64,000 bases of DNA from Undibacterium sp. Jales W-56. GTDB taxonomy: Bacteria > Pseudomonadota > Gammaproteobacteria > Burkholderiales > Burkholderiaceae_D. The stretch covers positions 186,001-250,000 of the forward strand of contig NZ_JAJLQW010000004.1 of the NCBI RefSeq assembly GCF_025548535.1, read 5' to 3'. The translations under genes were made by a program, and so were the position numbers. The notes under the pieces are model-generated. The model had not been told where the DNA came from, ran no database searches, and saw nothing but the letters and a program-made list of their open reading frames with translations. Of this stretch, positions 45,801 to 53,811 are shown piece by piece (within the stretch, counting starts at the first letter, position 1; every line of letters starts with the position of its first letter).

Positions 45801-46138
45801 TCTGCGACTTGCTGGCGCATGAAGTAAAGGTCAGCGCTTTCCTTGAAGATTGCAGTGACCTGGCTAAAGCCATTGCGTGAGAAAGAGCGCACGCTCTCTA
45901 CGCCATTGAGGCCAGCCAAGGCTGTTTCAATTGGGAAGGTCACACGTTTTTCGATTTCAACCGGACTTAGCGTAGGTACGACGGTATTGATCTGCACCTG
46001 TTTATTGGTGATATCAGGGGTGACATCAATCGGCAGCAGGTTCAATTGCCAGCCGCCGACCAAAGCGAGAACGATGGTCAGGAACAGAATCACCCAGCGT
46101 GACCGGACTGAGCCGGTAAGTATGGAGTCAATCATCAT
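42887..46138 (-). CDS. Heavy-metal RND efflux permease (CzcA/CnrA type)
   Basis: A 1083-residue HME-RND pump. The N terminus (ILTGSVRSRWVILFLTIVLA) and PIDVTPDITNKQVQINTVVP are typical. Helix 4 reads LGALDFGLIIDGAVIIVENT, with both Asp and the Glu of the DFGxxxDGxxxxxEN motif present, as in Co/Zn/Cd/Ni pumps. The first periplasmic loop has an insert (VEYAHPNGNGATRNDGKPG) common in this subgroup. Its start overlaps the adaptor's stop by 4 nt. It differs clearly from the pump at 36912, so the two arose by separate acquisition and not tandem duplication. Confidence 0.92.
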   Translation of the reverse strand: MMIDSILTGSVRSRWVILFLTIVLALVGGWQLNLLPIDVTPDITNKQVQINTVVPTLSPVEIEKRVTFPIETALAGLNGVESVRSFSRNGFSQVTAIFKESADLYFMRQQVAERLARAKPELPEGATPQLGPVSTGLGEVFHYSVEYAHPNGNGATRNDGKPGWQTDGSFLTEQGEHLKTEIAKLAYLRTVQDWIIRPQLRITPGVADVDSLGGYVKEYVVEPDAARLATHGISFAELARALEEANVSVGANYIRRSGESYLVRADGRIRTADEISRTVVATRKGVPITVAQVATVNIGGELRSGAASRNGYETVVGSALMLVGANSRTVARGVGHKLQVIGKTLPDGITVVPTLDRSQLVVATISTVAKNLAEGALLVIVILFALLGNWRAALIAALVIPLSLLMSAIGMNSLGISGNLMSLGALDFGLIIDGAVIIVENTLRRLAERQYSEGRLLVLKERLEEVVASSREMLRPTIYGQLVIFLVFLPCLTFQGVEGKMFSPMVITLMLALGSAFVLSLTFVPALIAVLMNKPVAEKEVRVIVATKNRYEPWLRRAVAHPLPFIGTGLGVLALAAIAFSFVGREFMPTLDEQNLNLSSVRIPSTSIDQSVAIDLPLELAVMGLPEVKTVYSKAGTASLAADPMPPNASDNYIILKPKSEWPQGVTTKEQVIERIRAKTASLVGNNYDVTQPIEMRFNELIGGVRSDVAVKIFGDDLDQLADTAKSIAAVLRKTPGAADVRVAQTEGFPTFDIVFERAAIARYGLTVKEVADTVSIALAGRSAGQIFEGDRRFDIVVRLPGALRNNLDELGALPVMLPVTGEQARTSVPLSQLVQFRFSQGLNEISRDNGKRRIYVEANVVGRDLGSYVDEAQASLSKKIKLPSGSWIEWGGQFQNLRAATERLMIIVPICFVLISAALYMAIGNVMLTATVLTAVPLALAGGVFALALRGMPFSISAAVGFIAVSGVAVLNGLVLISAINKRLADGIDAATAVIDGALERLRPVLMTALVASLGFVPMAIATGTGAEVQKPLATVVIGGLITSTILTLFVLPAITGMVLRRRRSRQVAAPVSQLEASTISN

Positions 46139-47322
46139 TCTTCCTTGCCACTCTTGATCATGTCCGCCTTGATCAGGAAAGCATTACGGGTAGCTACCTG
46201 CTCGCCAGCACGGATGCCGGACACGATGTGTGCCACACCACCGCTGCGCGCACCTACCAGTACAGGCTGGATTTTAAAACCCTCTTTGGTACGCACGAAC
46301 AATACGTCACGGCCATCGATGTTTTGCACAGCGTCTTCAGGCACTGAAATAGCAGTTGAACTGCTTTTAACATGCAGACGGGCTTGAACACCTTCACCTA
46401 CGACCAGTGCACCTGTGCCCGCTGCCGGAGTCAGCACAACAGTGGCAGCGCGAGTATTGCCATTAACTGTGGTGCTTACTGAGCGGACGGTCGCTGCTAC
46501 TGGCGTGCCACTGGCAGCCATGATGCTGGCTTTGTCATCAGTGGCAATGCGGCTGATGTCAGCAGCAGACACGGATACTTCAACCTGCACTGGCCCAGCA
46601 CCAGCCACACGGAACAGTTCAGTCTGAGGTTGCACAAAACCACCCAGCACTCCCATTTGTGCCGTGATCTTGCCAGCAATAGGACTGACTACCGCCACTG
46701 ATTTGCCATCGCCAGAGACCTGTGTGGTACGGGCTATGGTGGCAGCACGTTGCACTTCACTCTCTGCTACTGCCAGCGCAGACTGTGCAGCTTCCATTTC
46801 CTGGCGCGGCGTCACTCCTTGCTGGAATAGCGTGGATTCGCGGGCAAAGGTCTTGCGTGCCAGCTCTACCTTGGCCTTGGCGACGGTCCTGTCGGCAGCC
46901 ATGGTAGCCGCCTCCATACTCTCTACCAGCGCCAGAGATTCACCAGCACGTACAGTGTCACCCAGTTGACGATGGATGCGAGACAGATTGCCCGATGCAC
47001 GCGCCACAATGATGGCTTCACTATTCGGTGGCGCTGTGACGGTGCCCGAAGCCAGAATCTCGGCTTCCAGGCCACCATTGAGCACCGGTTCTACGGCAAT
47101 CTTGGCGATGTTCAGGTATTCGGCTGGAATCTTGATTTCTGGCGTGCCACTCTCTGCCTGTGCAGACGCAGCAGCACCGGCTGTGCTGGCAGCGACAGGT
47201 GTCGTTGCAGGGGATCTCTTTGCCGCCATCCAGTGCGATGCACCGAATCCCAATGCGGCGGCGACTGCGACCATGCCTGCGGTGACAGGCCAGTTCATGG
47301 ACCGGCGTTCTTGTTCTATCAT
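46135..47322 (-). CDS. RND efflux periplasmic adaptor
   Basis: A 395-residue membrane-fusion protein. One N-terminal anchor or signal segment (NWPVTAGMVAVAAALGFGAS), an Ala/Ser-rich linker, the lipoyl halves (ASGNLSRIHRQLGDTVRAGE and VVSPIAGKITAQMGVLGGFV) around a helical hairpin, and a beta-barrel (FRVAGAGPVQVEVSVSAADI) are visible. It lacks a lipobox, unlike the adaptor of the other pump. GGAG lies 7 nt before ATG 47322, which overlaps the upstream stop by 4 nt. It is the middle gene of the C-B-A trio. Confidence 0.9.
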   Translation of the reverse strand: MIEQERRSMNWPVTAGMVAVAAALGFGASHWMAAKRSPATTPVAASTAGAAASAQAESGTPEIKIPAEYLNIAKIAVEPVLNGGLEAEILASGTVTAPPNSEAIIVARASGNLSRIHRQLGDTVRAGESLALVESMEAATMAADRTVAKAKVELARKTFARESTLFQQGVTPRQEMEAAQSALAVAESEVQRAATIARTTQVSGDGKSVAVVSPIAGKITAQMGVLGGFVQPQTELFRVAGAGPVQVEVSVSAADISRIATDDKASIMAASGTPVAATVRSVSTTVNGNTRAATVVLTPAAGTGALVVGEGVQARLHVKSSSTAISVPEDAVQNIDGRDVLFVRTKEGFKIQPVLVGARSGGVAHIVSGIRAGEQVATRNAFLIKADMIKSGKEE

Positions 47323-48611
47323 GGTGATTCTCCAAATGCGACGCGGCCTTCAGCCGTTGAAAGAGTGGTGAGTGCGCGCACGCGAACCAGGCGGGACTCG
47401 ATGGTGAGTGCCTTGGCTTCTGACAGGGCACGGCGGATAGCGAGTAATTCGACTAACGCGGTCTTTCCTGCGTCATAGCCAACACGGCCCAGCCGGTATG
47501 CTTCTCCTGCGGCAGCTTCACCTTGTTCTGCTGCTTGCAGGCGCTTTTCTGATGCCTGGACCTGGGATAATGCAGACCGGTGTGAGGCAGTGGCTTCCAG
47601 TCGTGCTGCTTCTACGCGCATGGACGCACTGACAGCACGTTCCTTGGCGGCGGTGACGCCACTCTGGTTGCGGTCAAATAGCGGAATATTGGCCGTCAAG
47701 CCTATGATTGCGGCTTTTTCTGTGCTCCAACCAAACTTGCGCATGCCAACACTGACACCGATATCTGGCAACCAGCGCTTTTCTTCCACCCGTATTTGTG
47801 CAGCGACAGCATCGCGCTCTGCCACAGCGCTCGCCAGTGCGGGCGTGGCATCAGCCGACCATGGGCCTGCTGGATGAACTGCGCTTGCCGTCGCCAAAAA
47901 AGGATGGTCGATCTGTGTAAAAGATTCGGTGGCACCGACCAGGGCGGTTAATCTCTCCATCGCCTCGATCGCATCGGCGGATGCCGACTGCACGGCAGCC
48001 TGGGCAGCAGCGACACTGGCGCGTGCCTGTGCCAGCCGCAGCTCTGCTTCCCGACCGGCCTTTACCAGGGCTTGCGCAGCACGCAAGTCATCTCCTGCTC
48101 TGACAAGTTCGGCATCGGCCACTTCCTTGCGTTGTTGCATGGCTTCTGCGGTGGCATAGGTGATAGCCAATTCATTGGCAAAGGAAATGCGGGCCTGGCG
48201 TTCGCGAGTGCCAACGGCAGCAGACTTGAGCTGTTCAGCCTCCATACGCGCCGAGCGCTTGCCACCCACTTCAAAGACCTGGGTAATAGCATACGTGTCC
48301 TGACGCTGACTCATGCCGCCGGACAAGGGCGCGCCCAAGTTCTCTGCGGTGACGCTCAGGGATGGGTTAGCCCAGGCACCAGCCTGGCGTGCCTCGGCAC
48401 TGGCTGCCCTGACATTGGCGGCCTGTTCGAGTAAATACGGCGCATTCAGTTGCGCTTGTCGCAGCAAGGCAGCAAAAGACGGAGTTTCAGCAGCATGACT
48501 CACTGAGACGCCGGAACTGAGCATCAAAGCAAATATTGCCCTGTTGATGGTGCCATTGGTAAATAGACGCGCACGCGATAAGCCGCGCAAGCGTTTGGAA
48601 ATTTTGTGCAT
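47319..48611 (-). CDS. TolC-family outer-membrane factor
   Basis: A 430-residue outer-membrane efflux protein. A signal peptide ends near residue 40 (ALMLSSGVSVSHAAE), then two OEP repeats follow (FAALLRQAQLNAPYLLEQAA and the mirrored TASHRSALSQVQASEKRLQ). The start at 48611 is preceded by AGAGG at 6 nt; a longer in-frame reading from 48692 lacks a ribosome site. It overlaps the adaptor gene by 4 nt. It would form the channel of the second metal pump. Confidence 0.88.
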   Translation of the reverse strand: MHKISKRLRGLSRARLFTNGTINRAIFALMLSSGVSVSHAAETPSFAALLRQAQLNAPYLLEQAANVRAASAEARQAGAWANPSLSVTAENLGAPLSGGMSQRQDTYAITQVFEVGGKRSARMEAEQLKSAAVGTRERQARISFANELAITYATAEAMQQRKEVADAELVRAGDDLRAAQALVKAGREAELRLAQARASVAAAQAAVQSASADAIEAMERLTALVGATESFTQIDHPFLATASAVHPAGPWSADATPALASAVAERDAVAAQIRVEEKRWLPDIGVSVGMRKFGWSTEKAAIIGLTANIPLFDRNQSGVTAAKERAVSASMRVEAARLEATASHRSALSQVQASEKRLQAAEQGEAAAGEAYRLGRVGYDAGKTALVELLAIRRALSEAKALTIESRLVRVRALTTLSTAEGRVAFGESP

Positions 48612-48713
48612 GAATAGCCTCTGCAGAATTAAATTGAGTGCAGTAAGGCGGGCGACAAGACGAAGTGACCATATCAAACACTCAATGGCCACACAGGACG
48701 AATTACCCGCGTG

Positions 48714-49109
48714 TCAGGCGGGTGTACGGGGCGGACGCAATAAGGGTATGGTCGTGCGGTCAGAATAGGTATCTGACCATCTGACAGAAGGCGTAGGTGA
48801 AACGTATACCCCGTCTGGCTGACTGGGCACAAAAAACAATACATTCAAACTGCCAGCCTGGTCATAGTCGGCCAGATGCTGTATGGATTTCAGGGAATCA
48901 TCGACATGCGTGTCATCGTCATCATCTTCATCCGCATCGTCGTCATGGTGATGCAGGACGTGGTCGGCATGCTCGGCAATGTGCTTGATGACGAACTCCA
49001 TGCCATGGCTTTTACCGCTACCCAATACATGCGTGACGTTACGCTCCGTGGCAGCGATAGCTTGCCATGGAAGTATCATCATCAAGAAAATCAGGATTGC
49101 CTTTTTCAT
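48714..49109 (-). CDS. Small secreted Asp/His-rich protein (CzcI-like)
   Basis: A 131-residue protein. A signal peptide (ILIFLMMILPWQAIAA) precedes ADHVLHHHDDDADEDDDDD, a His/Asp cluster able to bind divalent cations. It ends in a Pro/Arg-rich tail. By position, first in an RND operon, and by features it parallels the CzcI-like gene of the first system, although the sequences differ. ATG 49109 starts the signal peptide directly; no good ribosome site is seen, and the in-frame start at 49151 gives a poor leader. Confidence 0.65.
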   Translation of the reverse strand: MKKAILIFLMMILPWQAIAATERNVTHVLGSGKSHGMEFVIKHIAEHADHVLHHHDDDADEDDDDDTHVDDSLKSIQHLADYDQAGSLNVLFFVPSQPDGVYVSPTPSVRWSDTYSDRTTIPLLRPPRTPA

Positions 49110-49315
49110 ATTGGGGCAATTACAGGCCGTTTGAAACACGGCATTGTACAAAGTTTGGCGATTATATCCCCCAGGGACAATGGCGTGTCAATGCCTAGTG
49201 CATAACTCGCGAATATAAAGCGGTTAAGGCTCCTCCAAAGAGCGGGTAACTATCAATGCCATTAGATTGCAATGGTCTGCGCAATGACTTTTGCCACGCT
49301 TGATCTGAACACTTT

Positions 49316-49340
49316 ATGGTATAGTCCCCCACCCTATACT
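49316..49340. promoter_or_regulatory. Putative RcnR/DmeR operator
   Basis: AGTCCCCCACCCTATACT lies between TATGGTAT and the rcnR-like start, 12 bp upstream of the ATG. RcnR and DmeR bind a G/C tract flanked by TA-rich inverted halves; the pattern TATAGT-CCCCC...-TATACT fits. It would control rcnR-dmeF and perhaps the divergent RND operon beginning 240 bp away. Confidence 0.55.
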
Positions 49341-49351
49341 TGGAGACTGCC

Positions 49352-49627
49352 ATGGGTCACACTATCCGCGATAAGCAAAAACTATTGAACCGCGTGCGTC
49401 GCATCCGGGGACAAGTCGATGCCATAGAACGTGCTTTAACAGAAGAAAACGACTGTATACATGTGTTGCAACAAATTACTAGTTGCCGGGGTGCGATGAC
49501 GGGCTTACTGGCAGTCGTGCTGGAGGATCATATTCGCACCCACCTTGTCGATGCCGAAGCGCATGCGGGTGAACATGGTGACGCCAAAGAGCAGTTGATC
49601 GATGTTGTCCACAGTTATTTTAAGTGA
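49352..49627 (+). CDS. dmeR: Nickel/cobalt-responsive repressor (RcnR/DmeR type)
   Basis: A 91-residue helical regulator of the CsoR/RcnR family. All four RcnR-type metal ligands are at the canonical positions: His3 (MGHT), Cys35 (NDCIHV), His60 and His64 (EDHIRTH). That set binds Ni(II) or Co(II) and releases the protein from DNA; formaldehyde or copper members lack it. RNRVRRIRGQ-type basic residues in helix 1 contact DNA. ATG 49352 has GGAG 7 nt upstream and gives His3; the in-frame start at 49340 would shift it. It lies 7 bp before the CDF transporter gene, the standard dmeRF order. Confidence 0.9.
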   Translation: MGHTIRDKQKLLNRVRRIRGQVDAIERALTEENDCIHVLQQITSCRGAMTGLLAVVLEDHIRTHLVDAEAHAGEHGDAKEQLIDVVHSYFK

Positions 49628-49634
49628 GTTAGTC

Positions 49635-50909
49635 ATGAGTGAACTATATGAAAAACCCTTCGCTGTCGATCATGATCACGTCTTCCTAGGTGAAGGTCAT
49701 GCAAAGAATGAACGAAAAACCTGGGTGGTAATTGCACTTTGTAGTGCAATGATGATCGCAGAGATTATCGGCGGTAGTTTGTTTGGCTCCCTGGCACTGG
49801 TAGCAGATGGCCTACATATGTCCACGCATGCTGGCGCAATGCTGATTGCAGCACTCGCTTACACTTACGCACGCAAGCATGCTAATGACCGGCGTTTTGT
49901 GTTTGGCACAGGCAAATTGGGGGACTTGGCGGGTTTCACTAGTGCCATCGTCCTGGCAATGATCGCCTTACTGATTGGTTATGAGGCCATTGCTCGTCTT
50001 ATGGCACCGGAGCCCATCCACTTTGCTGAGGCAATTCCCATTGCTGTAGTTGGTCTCATAGTCAATATTGTCAGCGCGTGGCTGTTGAGTGGTGACGATC
50101 ATCACGGGCACAGCCACGGTCATAGCCATGGACACGGCACACATGAGGAACACGATCACGATGACGAGGTGCGGCATATAGAAACACCTGAAGGCCTATT
50201 CGCGCTGTCTATTTATGAAGATGGCATTCCTCCTGTGTTTCGCATTCATACCGAAAAGGAAGGGGCAACCTTAATGCCTCAGGACTTTACGGCAACGACG
50301 ATTCGACCTGACGGCACACGTCAGAAATTCATCTTTTTGCGCAAAGCCGATTTCTTGCAATCAACCACGGATATTCCTGAACCACATTCCTTTAAGGTAG
50401 AAGTTTCGTTGCACAGCCATATCCATGTTGCGGAGTTTGCCGAACATGCGCATAGTCATGACGACCATGACGTAGATCACCGTGATCACAACATGCGAGC
50501 TGCCTATATCCACGTCATTGCAGATGCTGCGGTCTCGGTGCTGGCGATCATTGGCCTGTTGTTGGCGAAGTCATTTGGCTGGCTATGGATGGATCCTCTT
50601 GCTGGTATTGTCGGGGCTTTTGTCATTGCTAACTGGTCTTACGGTCTGATTCGTGACACGGGGAAGATATTGATGGATGTCATTACTGACGACAAGATGG
50701 CGAATAAGGTTCGGGCGGTCGTGGATGCCGCTGGCGATAGATTGCTCGATTTACATGTCTGGCGACTTGGCCCGGGACATTTTGGTGCGGTGCTATCCGT
50801 GGATGCCTCTGATATACAACGTGGGCCAGCGTATTATCATTCACAACTTCGGCGTCTCAAAGGCTTGTCGCACATTACTGTCGAAGTTCACTCGCCGATT
50901 GAAATCTAA
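49635..50909 (+). CDS. dmeF: Cobalt/nickel cation diffusion facilitator
   Basis: A 424-residue CDF transporter that exports Co(II)/Ni(II) from the cytoplasm in exchange for protons. The N terminus DHDHVFLGEGH and a long loop (DDHHGHSHGHSHGHGTHEEH, around residues 155-175) are His-rich. Transmembrane metal-site residues appear in LVADGLHMSTHAG (helix 2) and YIHVIADAAVSV (helix 5). The large insert between helices IV and V (about 150-285) is typical of DmeF. The start follows the repressor stop by 7 bp. Confidence 0.92.
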   Translation: MSELYEKPFAVDHDHVFLGEGHAKNERKTWVVIALCSAMMIAEIIGGSLFGSLALVADGLHMSTHAGAMLIAALAYTYARKHANDRRFVFGTGKLGDLAGFTSAIVLAMIALLIGYEAIARLMAPEPIHFAEAIPIAVVGLIVNIVSAWLLSGDDHHGHSHGHSHGHGTHEEHDHDDEVRHIETPEGLFALSIYEDGIPPVFRIHTEKEGATLMPQDFTATTIRPDGTRQKFIFLRKADFLQSTTDIPEPHSFKVEVSLHSHIHVAEFAEHAHSHDDHDVDHRDHNMRAAYIHVIADAAVSVLAIIGLLLAKSFGWLWMDPLAGIVGAFVIANWSYGLIRDTGKILMDVITDDKMANKVRAVVDAAGDRLLDLHVWRLGPGHFGAVLSVDASDIQRGPAYYHSQLRRLKGLSHITVEVHSPIEI

Positions 50910-50912
50910 AGT

Positions 50913-51086
50913 ATGAGTGTCAAGTCACACTGCATTGAAATATGCAAATTTGAGGGAAAAACCGGTTTTTGCGTTGCCTGTCTGCGTACACGTGAGGAAT
51001 GTCGGGACTGGAAAAAGATGAAAGACAATCGTCGGCATCAGATTTTGAATGACAGACCGAGACGTGAAAGTAAACTCTCGGATTAA
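50913..51086 (+). CDS. DUF1289 small Cys-rich protein
   Basis: A 57-residue protein beginning 3 bp after dmeF stops. The pattern HCIEICKFEGKTGFCVACLR, with four Cys, then TREECRDWKKM is the DUF1289 signature, in which the Cys residues probably bind a metal. No separate ribosome site is seen, so it may be translated by coupling. Function unknown; placement suggests a role with metals, but DUF1289 genes also occur in other settings. Confidence 0.75.
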   Translation: MSVKSHCIEICKFEGKTGFCVACLRTREECRDWKKMKDNRRHQILNDRPRRESKLSD

Positions 51087-51252
51087 ATTGATGACAGCTT
51101 AAATATTGACGACATTCAGCAAGTGTCAGGAAAGATTCACCATTGTGCAGACTTGTCGAAATTGCGCGTCCCTCCGTTACCCTATACACTTTCGCAACGC
51201 TCGGTTGATCTGATATTAGGTTGGTTTATCTATTGTTTTTTTGGAATCTTTT

Positions 51253-51360
51253 TTGACTACAAACCTGATCGCTCGCTATAAAACCGACCCCGAATCGGTC
51301 TATCACACTTGGTTCATTGTTGGCGAACAAAGGATGAAGGCGTTCCGGGCAATACGCTGA
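51253..51360 (+). pseudogene. Isolated coding fragment in a gene-free stretch (51087-51653)
   Basis: Within this 566-bp gap one short frame reads like true protein: LIARYKTDPESVYHTWFIV, then EQRMKAFRAIR and a stop at 51358-51360. It has no start codon with a ribosome site and no continuation, so it looks like the N-terminal remnant of a decayed gene. I cannot name the family with confidence. The rest of the gap shows no gene or clear regulatory site. Confidence 0.4.
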
Positions 51361-51653
51361 TCACTCGCGCCGATGTTCATTCAATAAAAAATAGGCTGCA
51401 ACCGCACCAATGACAAGATATTCAGGGCTGTATCTTGAGCGCCGGAAACACCAGATTCGGAATGACTTTCGTGTACGTGCTCGATAACACACCTCCTAAT
51501 TCATTAACAGTTGTATAGATGGGCGTACTGTCCATCATCGTTCATCCGAATTGAAGGTTGTTTGATCTACGTCGAGCGCCTGCTCCCTCAGTATCAAAAC
51601 AGTCGATCAGACTACAATGAAAGGGGGAAGATGGTCTTATGCTCTCTCGGTTT

Positions 51654-52244
51654 TTAGTAAGGCGTGTCTTTAAGTAACTCTGCGATTTCTTTATAGTGTC
51701 CTCGTCCCCGATCGACGTGATATTCGTACATGAGTGCATTCTCGGCATACTTAACCCGCTCAACCTCCATTTATACCGTGTTACCATCAATCGCACCTTG
51801 GCAAAGCGTCACATAGCGGCGTGTTACCGTATTTGAAGTTTTTCCGTCTCTCAATGCCACTTCATTTTCAATGTCCATGGTCTTATAACCAGGAGTGTCG
51901 GAGTTGGCGATATTTGAGGTCAGCAATGTCTGGCGATAGATCCGTAAATCCAGGGCGCGCCCGTTGAATTCATTTTCCAAGGCTTTATTGGTCAAACCAG
52001 TTACGGGCAAATGCGCGGGGAGAATGTTTGATGAAGTGAATGGTAGCGATCCTGGAGATTGCAGATGGTTGCGGCCACTTGGCGATCTTTGTTCAGCACG
52101 GGTCAACATCACTTTATCCTTTATATGTGCCAAGGCTTCCGCAAAAGATCCCCGAGTCAGTAGATTTGATTTTGCTTGTACCGGGGTAGCAGACGTAACG
52201 TTGAAAGTGCATAGCGGCACTAAAAGTTCTGAAATACTTTTCAT
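51654..52244 (-). pseudogene. FlgB-like flagellar rod gene with an in-frame stop
   Basis: The frame begins at 52244 (GGAG 9 nt upstream) with about 90 residues of unassigned sequence. It then reads ALDLRIYRQTLLTSNIANSD and TPGYKTMDIENEVALRDG, the conserved N-terminal region of flagellar rod protein FlgB. After DGNTV a TAA stands where FlgB has an acidic codon, and the same frame goes on with MEVERVKYAENALMYEYHV to a stop at 51654, matching FlgB's C-terminal DxxRVxFAxNxxxYE. A single nonsense mutation therefore broke an otherwise continuous gene. The extended N terminus is not normal for flgB, and no other flagellar gene is nearby. Confidence 0.7.
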
Positions 52245-52334
52245 ATAAACTTCTCCGCTTATCAGGTCCGCTATCGCGATGCTTAGCCACAATTGCCGCG
52301 TGCAGCCTGTACTAAGGCTGTGATTTGGCCATTG

Positions 52335-52763
52335 CTATTTTGCTTTTCGGGAGGACCAATGGACATGCACGATTTGCCAGTCTTCGCCATTTTTTTGCAG
52401 TAAGGCAGTTTCTGTTCCAAATATCTGCGTGTCCTTGCCCTTTATTTTGGCTTTGGTCTCTGTCTCCGCCCAAATCACCGCCAGATTCCCGTCAATTCGC
52501 TGGCTTTGCTGCAATACCGTACGTATCGATTTCTTGGCAAAAGTCATATCTTCCGGCAGATGATGTCCGGCATAGTCTGCCCGTGAGCGTTCGACATAGC
52601 CGGATTCATAGATGGTGACGTCAGGTGCAAGCAGTTCAGTGGCTTTCGCTTTATCACCTGATGCCAAGGCCGAATAGAAGGCAGCCAGTGCGTCTTTGGG
52701 CTCACTGGCATAAGTAAAACTTGTCAGCATGCTCAATGCCAGAAGTGTCAATATTTTGATCAT
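52335..52763 (-). CDS. Secreted NTF2-like/DUF4440 protein
   Basis: A 142-residue periplasmic protein. The signal peptide (IKILTLLALSMLTSFTYA) is followed by an NTF2/SnoaL-like cone fold: DALAAFYSALASGDKAKATE, LAPDVTIYESGYVERSRADY and a C-terminal strand WQIVHVHWSSR. Proteins of this kind often stand at the end of copper-resistance operons, although their role is undefined. It is the last gene of the minus-strand copper block, 84 bp past the CusF-like gene. Confidence 0.8.
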   Translation of the reverse strand: MIKILTLLALSMLTSFTYASEPKDALAAFYSALASGDKAKATELLAPDVTIYESGYVERSRADYAGHHLPEDMTFAKKSIRTVLQQSQRIDGNLAVIWAETETKAKIKGKDTQIFGTETALLQKNGEDWQIVHVHWSSRKAK

Positions 52764-52847
52764 CGTAGTGCTCCCTTGTTTCTTATTGGATTGCGAGCAT
52801 GTGCCAGCCCGCCTAACGTGCTGGCTGGCACACGTAGCTCGCTACGT

Positions 52848-53189
52848 TTATTTGGCGACTTGAATTTCCGTTACTACGATCGCGCCATCCGCTTTTTCTG
52901 CTCTGAATTTCACCTTGTCCCCGGGCTTCAGGGAGTCAAGTGCAGCAGGATCTTTAACCTTGAACACCATACTCATGCCAGGCATATCCAGATTCTTGAT
53001 ATCGCCGTGCTTCAGCGTAATCTTGTTGGTACTTTTATCGATTTTTTTGACCTCACCGTCTGTCATGTCGGTGCTGACACTATTCATGGAAGCGGATGCT
53101 TTTGCAGACATGGAGTGATCTGCTGCAAGGGCTGTATGAAATGTGACGGCAGTGAGAACGCTCAGGGTCAGAGATTTAATAATGGTCAT
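52848..53189 (-). CDS. CusF-like periplasmic copper-binding protein
   Basis: A 113-residue protein with a signal peptide (SLTLSVLTAVTFHTALAA) and a CusF/OB-fold domain: GEVKKIDKSTNKITLKHGDI, LDMPGMSMVFKVKDP and VKFRAEKADGAIVVTEIQV. The copper-binding His (KHG) and the two Met of PGMSM correspond to CusF His36, Met47 and Met49; the Trp of E. coli CusF is not present at its usual place. Start at 53189, with GGAA upstream. It would pass Cu(I) to an efflux pump or buffer it. Confidence 0.85.
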   Translation of the reverse strand: MTIIKSLTLSVLTAVTFHTALAADHSMSAKASASMNSVSTDMTDGEVKKIDKSTNKITLKHGDIKNLDMPGMSMVFKVKDPAALDSLKPGDKVKFRAEKADGAIVVTEIQVAK

Positions 53190-53257
53190 GATGTTTCCTA
53201 TTTTTAAGTCAATCAATAAAATTACCGTGTAATCAACTGAGAACACGGTCTGCATCA

Positions 53258-53785
53258 TTACTGTTTGTGTGCGTGGGCATCAGGTTCAGCACTTGCACTG
53301 GCAACAGCCTTGCCCTTAGCGACGGCGACCTTACCCTTCATGCCAGCGTCATAATGACCAGGTTGCAGGCATGCGAAATCAATCTTTCCAGCCTTGGTGA
53401 ATTGCCAGACAACTTCACCTGTTTGACCACTAGCCAGGGTGATCATGTTGGGATCGCTGTGTTCCATTTCTGGATTTCTCTTCATGACTTCATAGTGTTC
53501 TTTCAGCTCCTTTTCTGTTCCCAGGACGAATTCGTGCTTGATGCCGCCAGAATTCTTAATCACGAAACGAATGGTCTCACCTTGTTTGGCGACGATATTG
53601 GATGGCGTAAAACGCATGTTGTCGGTCATGTTGACGTTGACCGTACGGGTGGCTGCCGTGGCGGTGCCTGGTTTGCCGATGGCTTCGTTATCATGGCCAT
53701 GTGCGTGATCATCATGGGCGAAACTGGCTTGAGCGGCTAACGCAAGCGCTAAAGTAATTGTGATGGCAGTGAGGCGAGTTTTCAT
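53258..53785 (-). CDS. Cupredoxin-domain periplasmic protein
   Basis: A 175-residue blue-copper-type protein. A signal peptide (residues 1-23, ending AQASFA) precedes a His-rich segment (HDDHAHGHDNE) and a cupredoxin fold. MRFTPSNIVAKQGETIRFVI and NSGGIKHEF give the first His ligand; FACLQPGHYDAGM gives Cys, His and Met, the remaining type 1 copper ligands. The tail is Ala/His-rich. It lies 26 bp after the multicopper oxidase gene and is often found in such operons as a periplasmic copper carrier. Confidence 0.88.
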   Translation of the reverse strand: MKTRLTAITITLALALAAQASFAHDDHAHGHDNEAIGKPGTATAATRTVNVNMTDNMRFTPSNIVAKQGETIRFVIKNSGGIKHEFVLGTEKELKEHYEVMKRNPEMEHSDPNMITLASGQTGEVVWQFTKAGKIDFACLQPGHYDAGMKGKVAVAKGKAVASASAEPDAHAHKQ

Positions 53786-53811
53786 GGGAGTGATCCTTTC
53801 AGTGTTAAAAA

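Noticed and set aside
51542-51796. 84-residue minus-strand frame overlapping the FlgB-like pseudogene
   Set aside because: It is out of frame with the FlgB similarity and has no domain or ribosome site.
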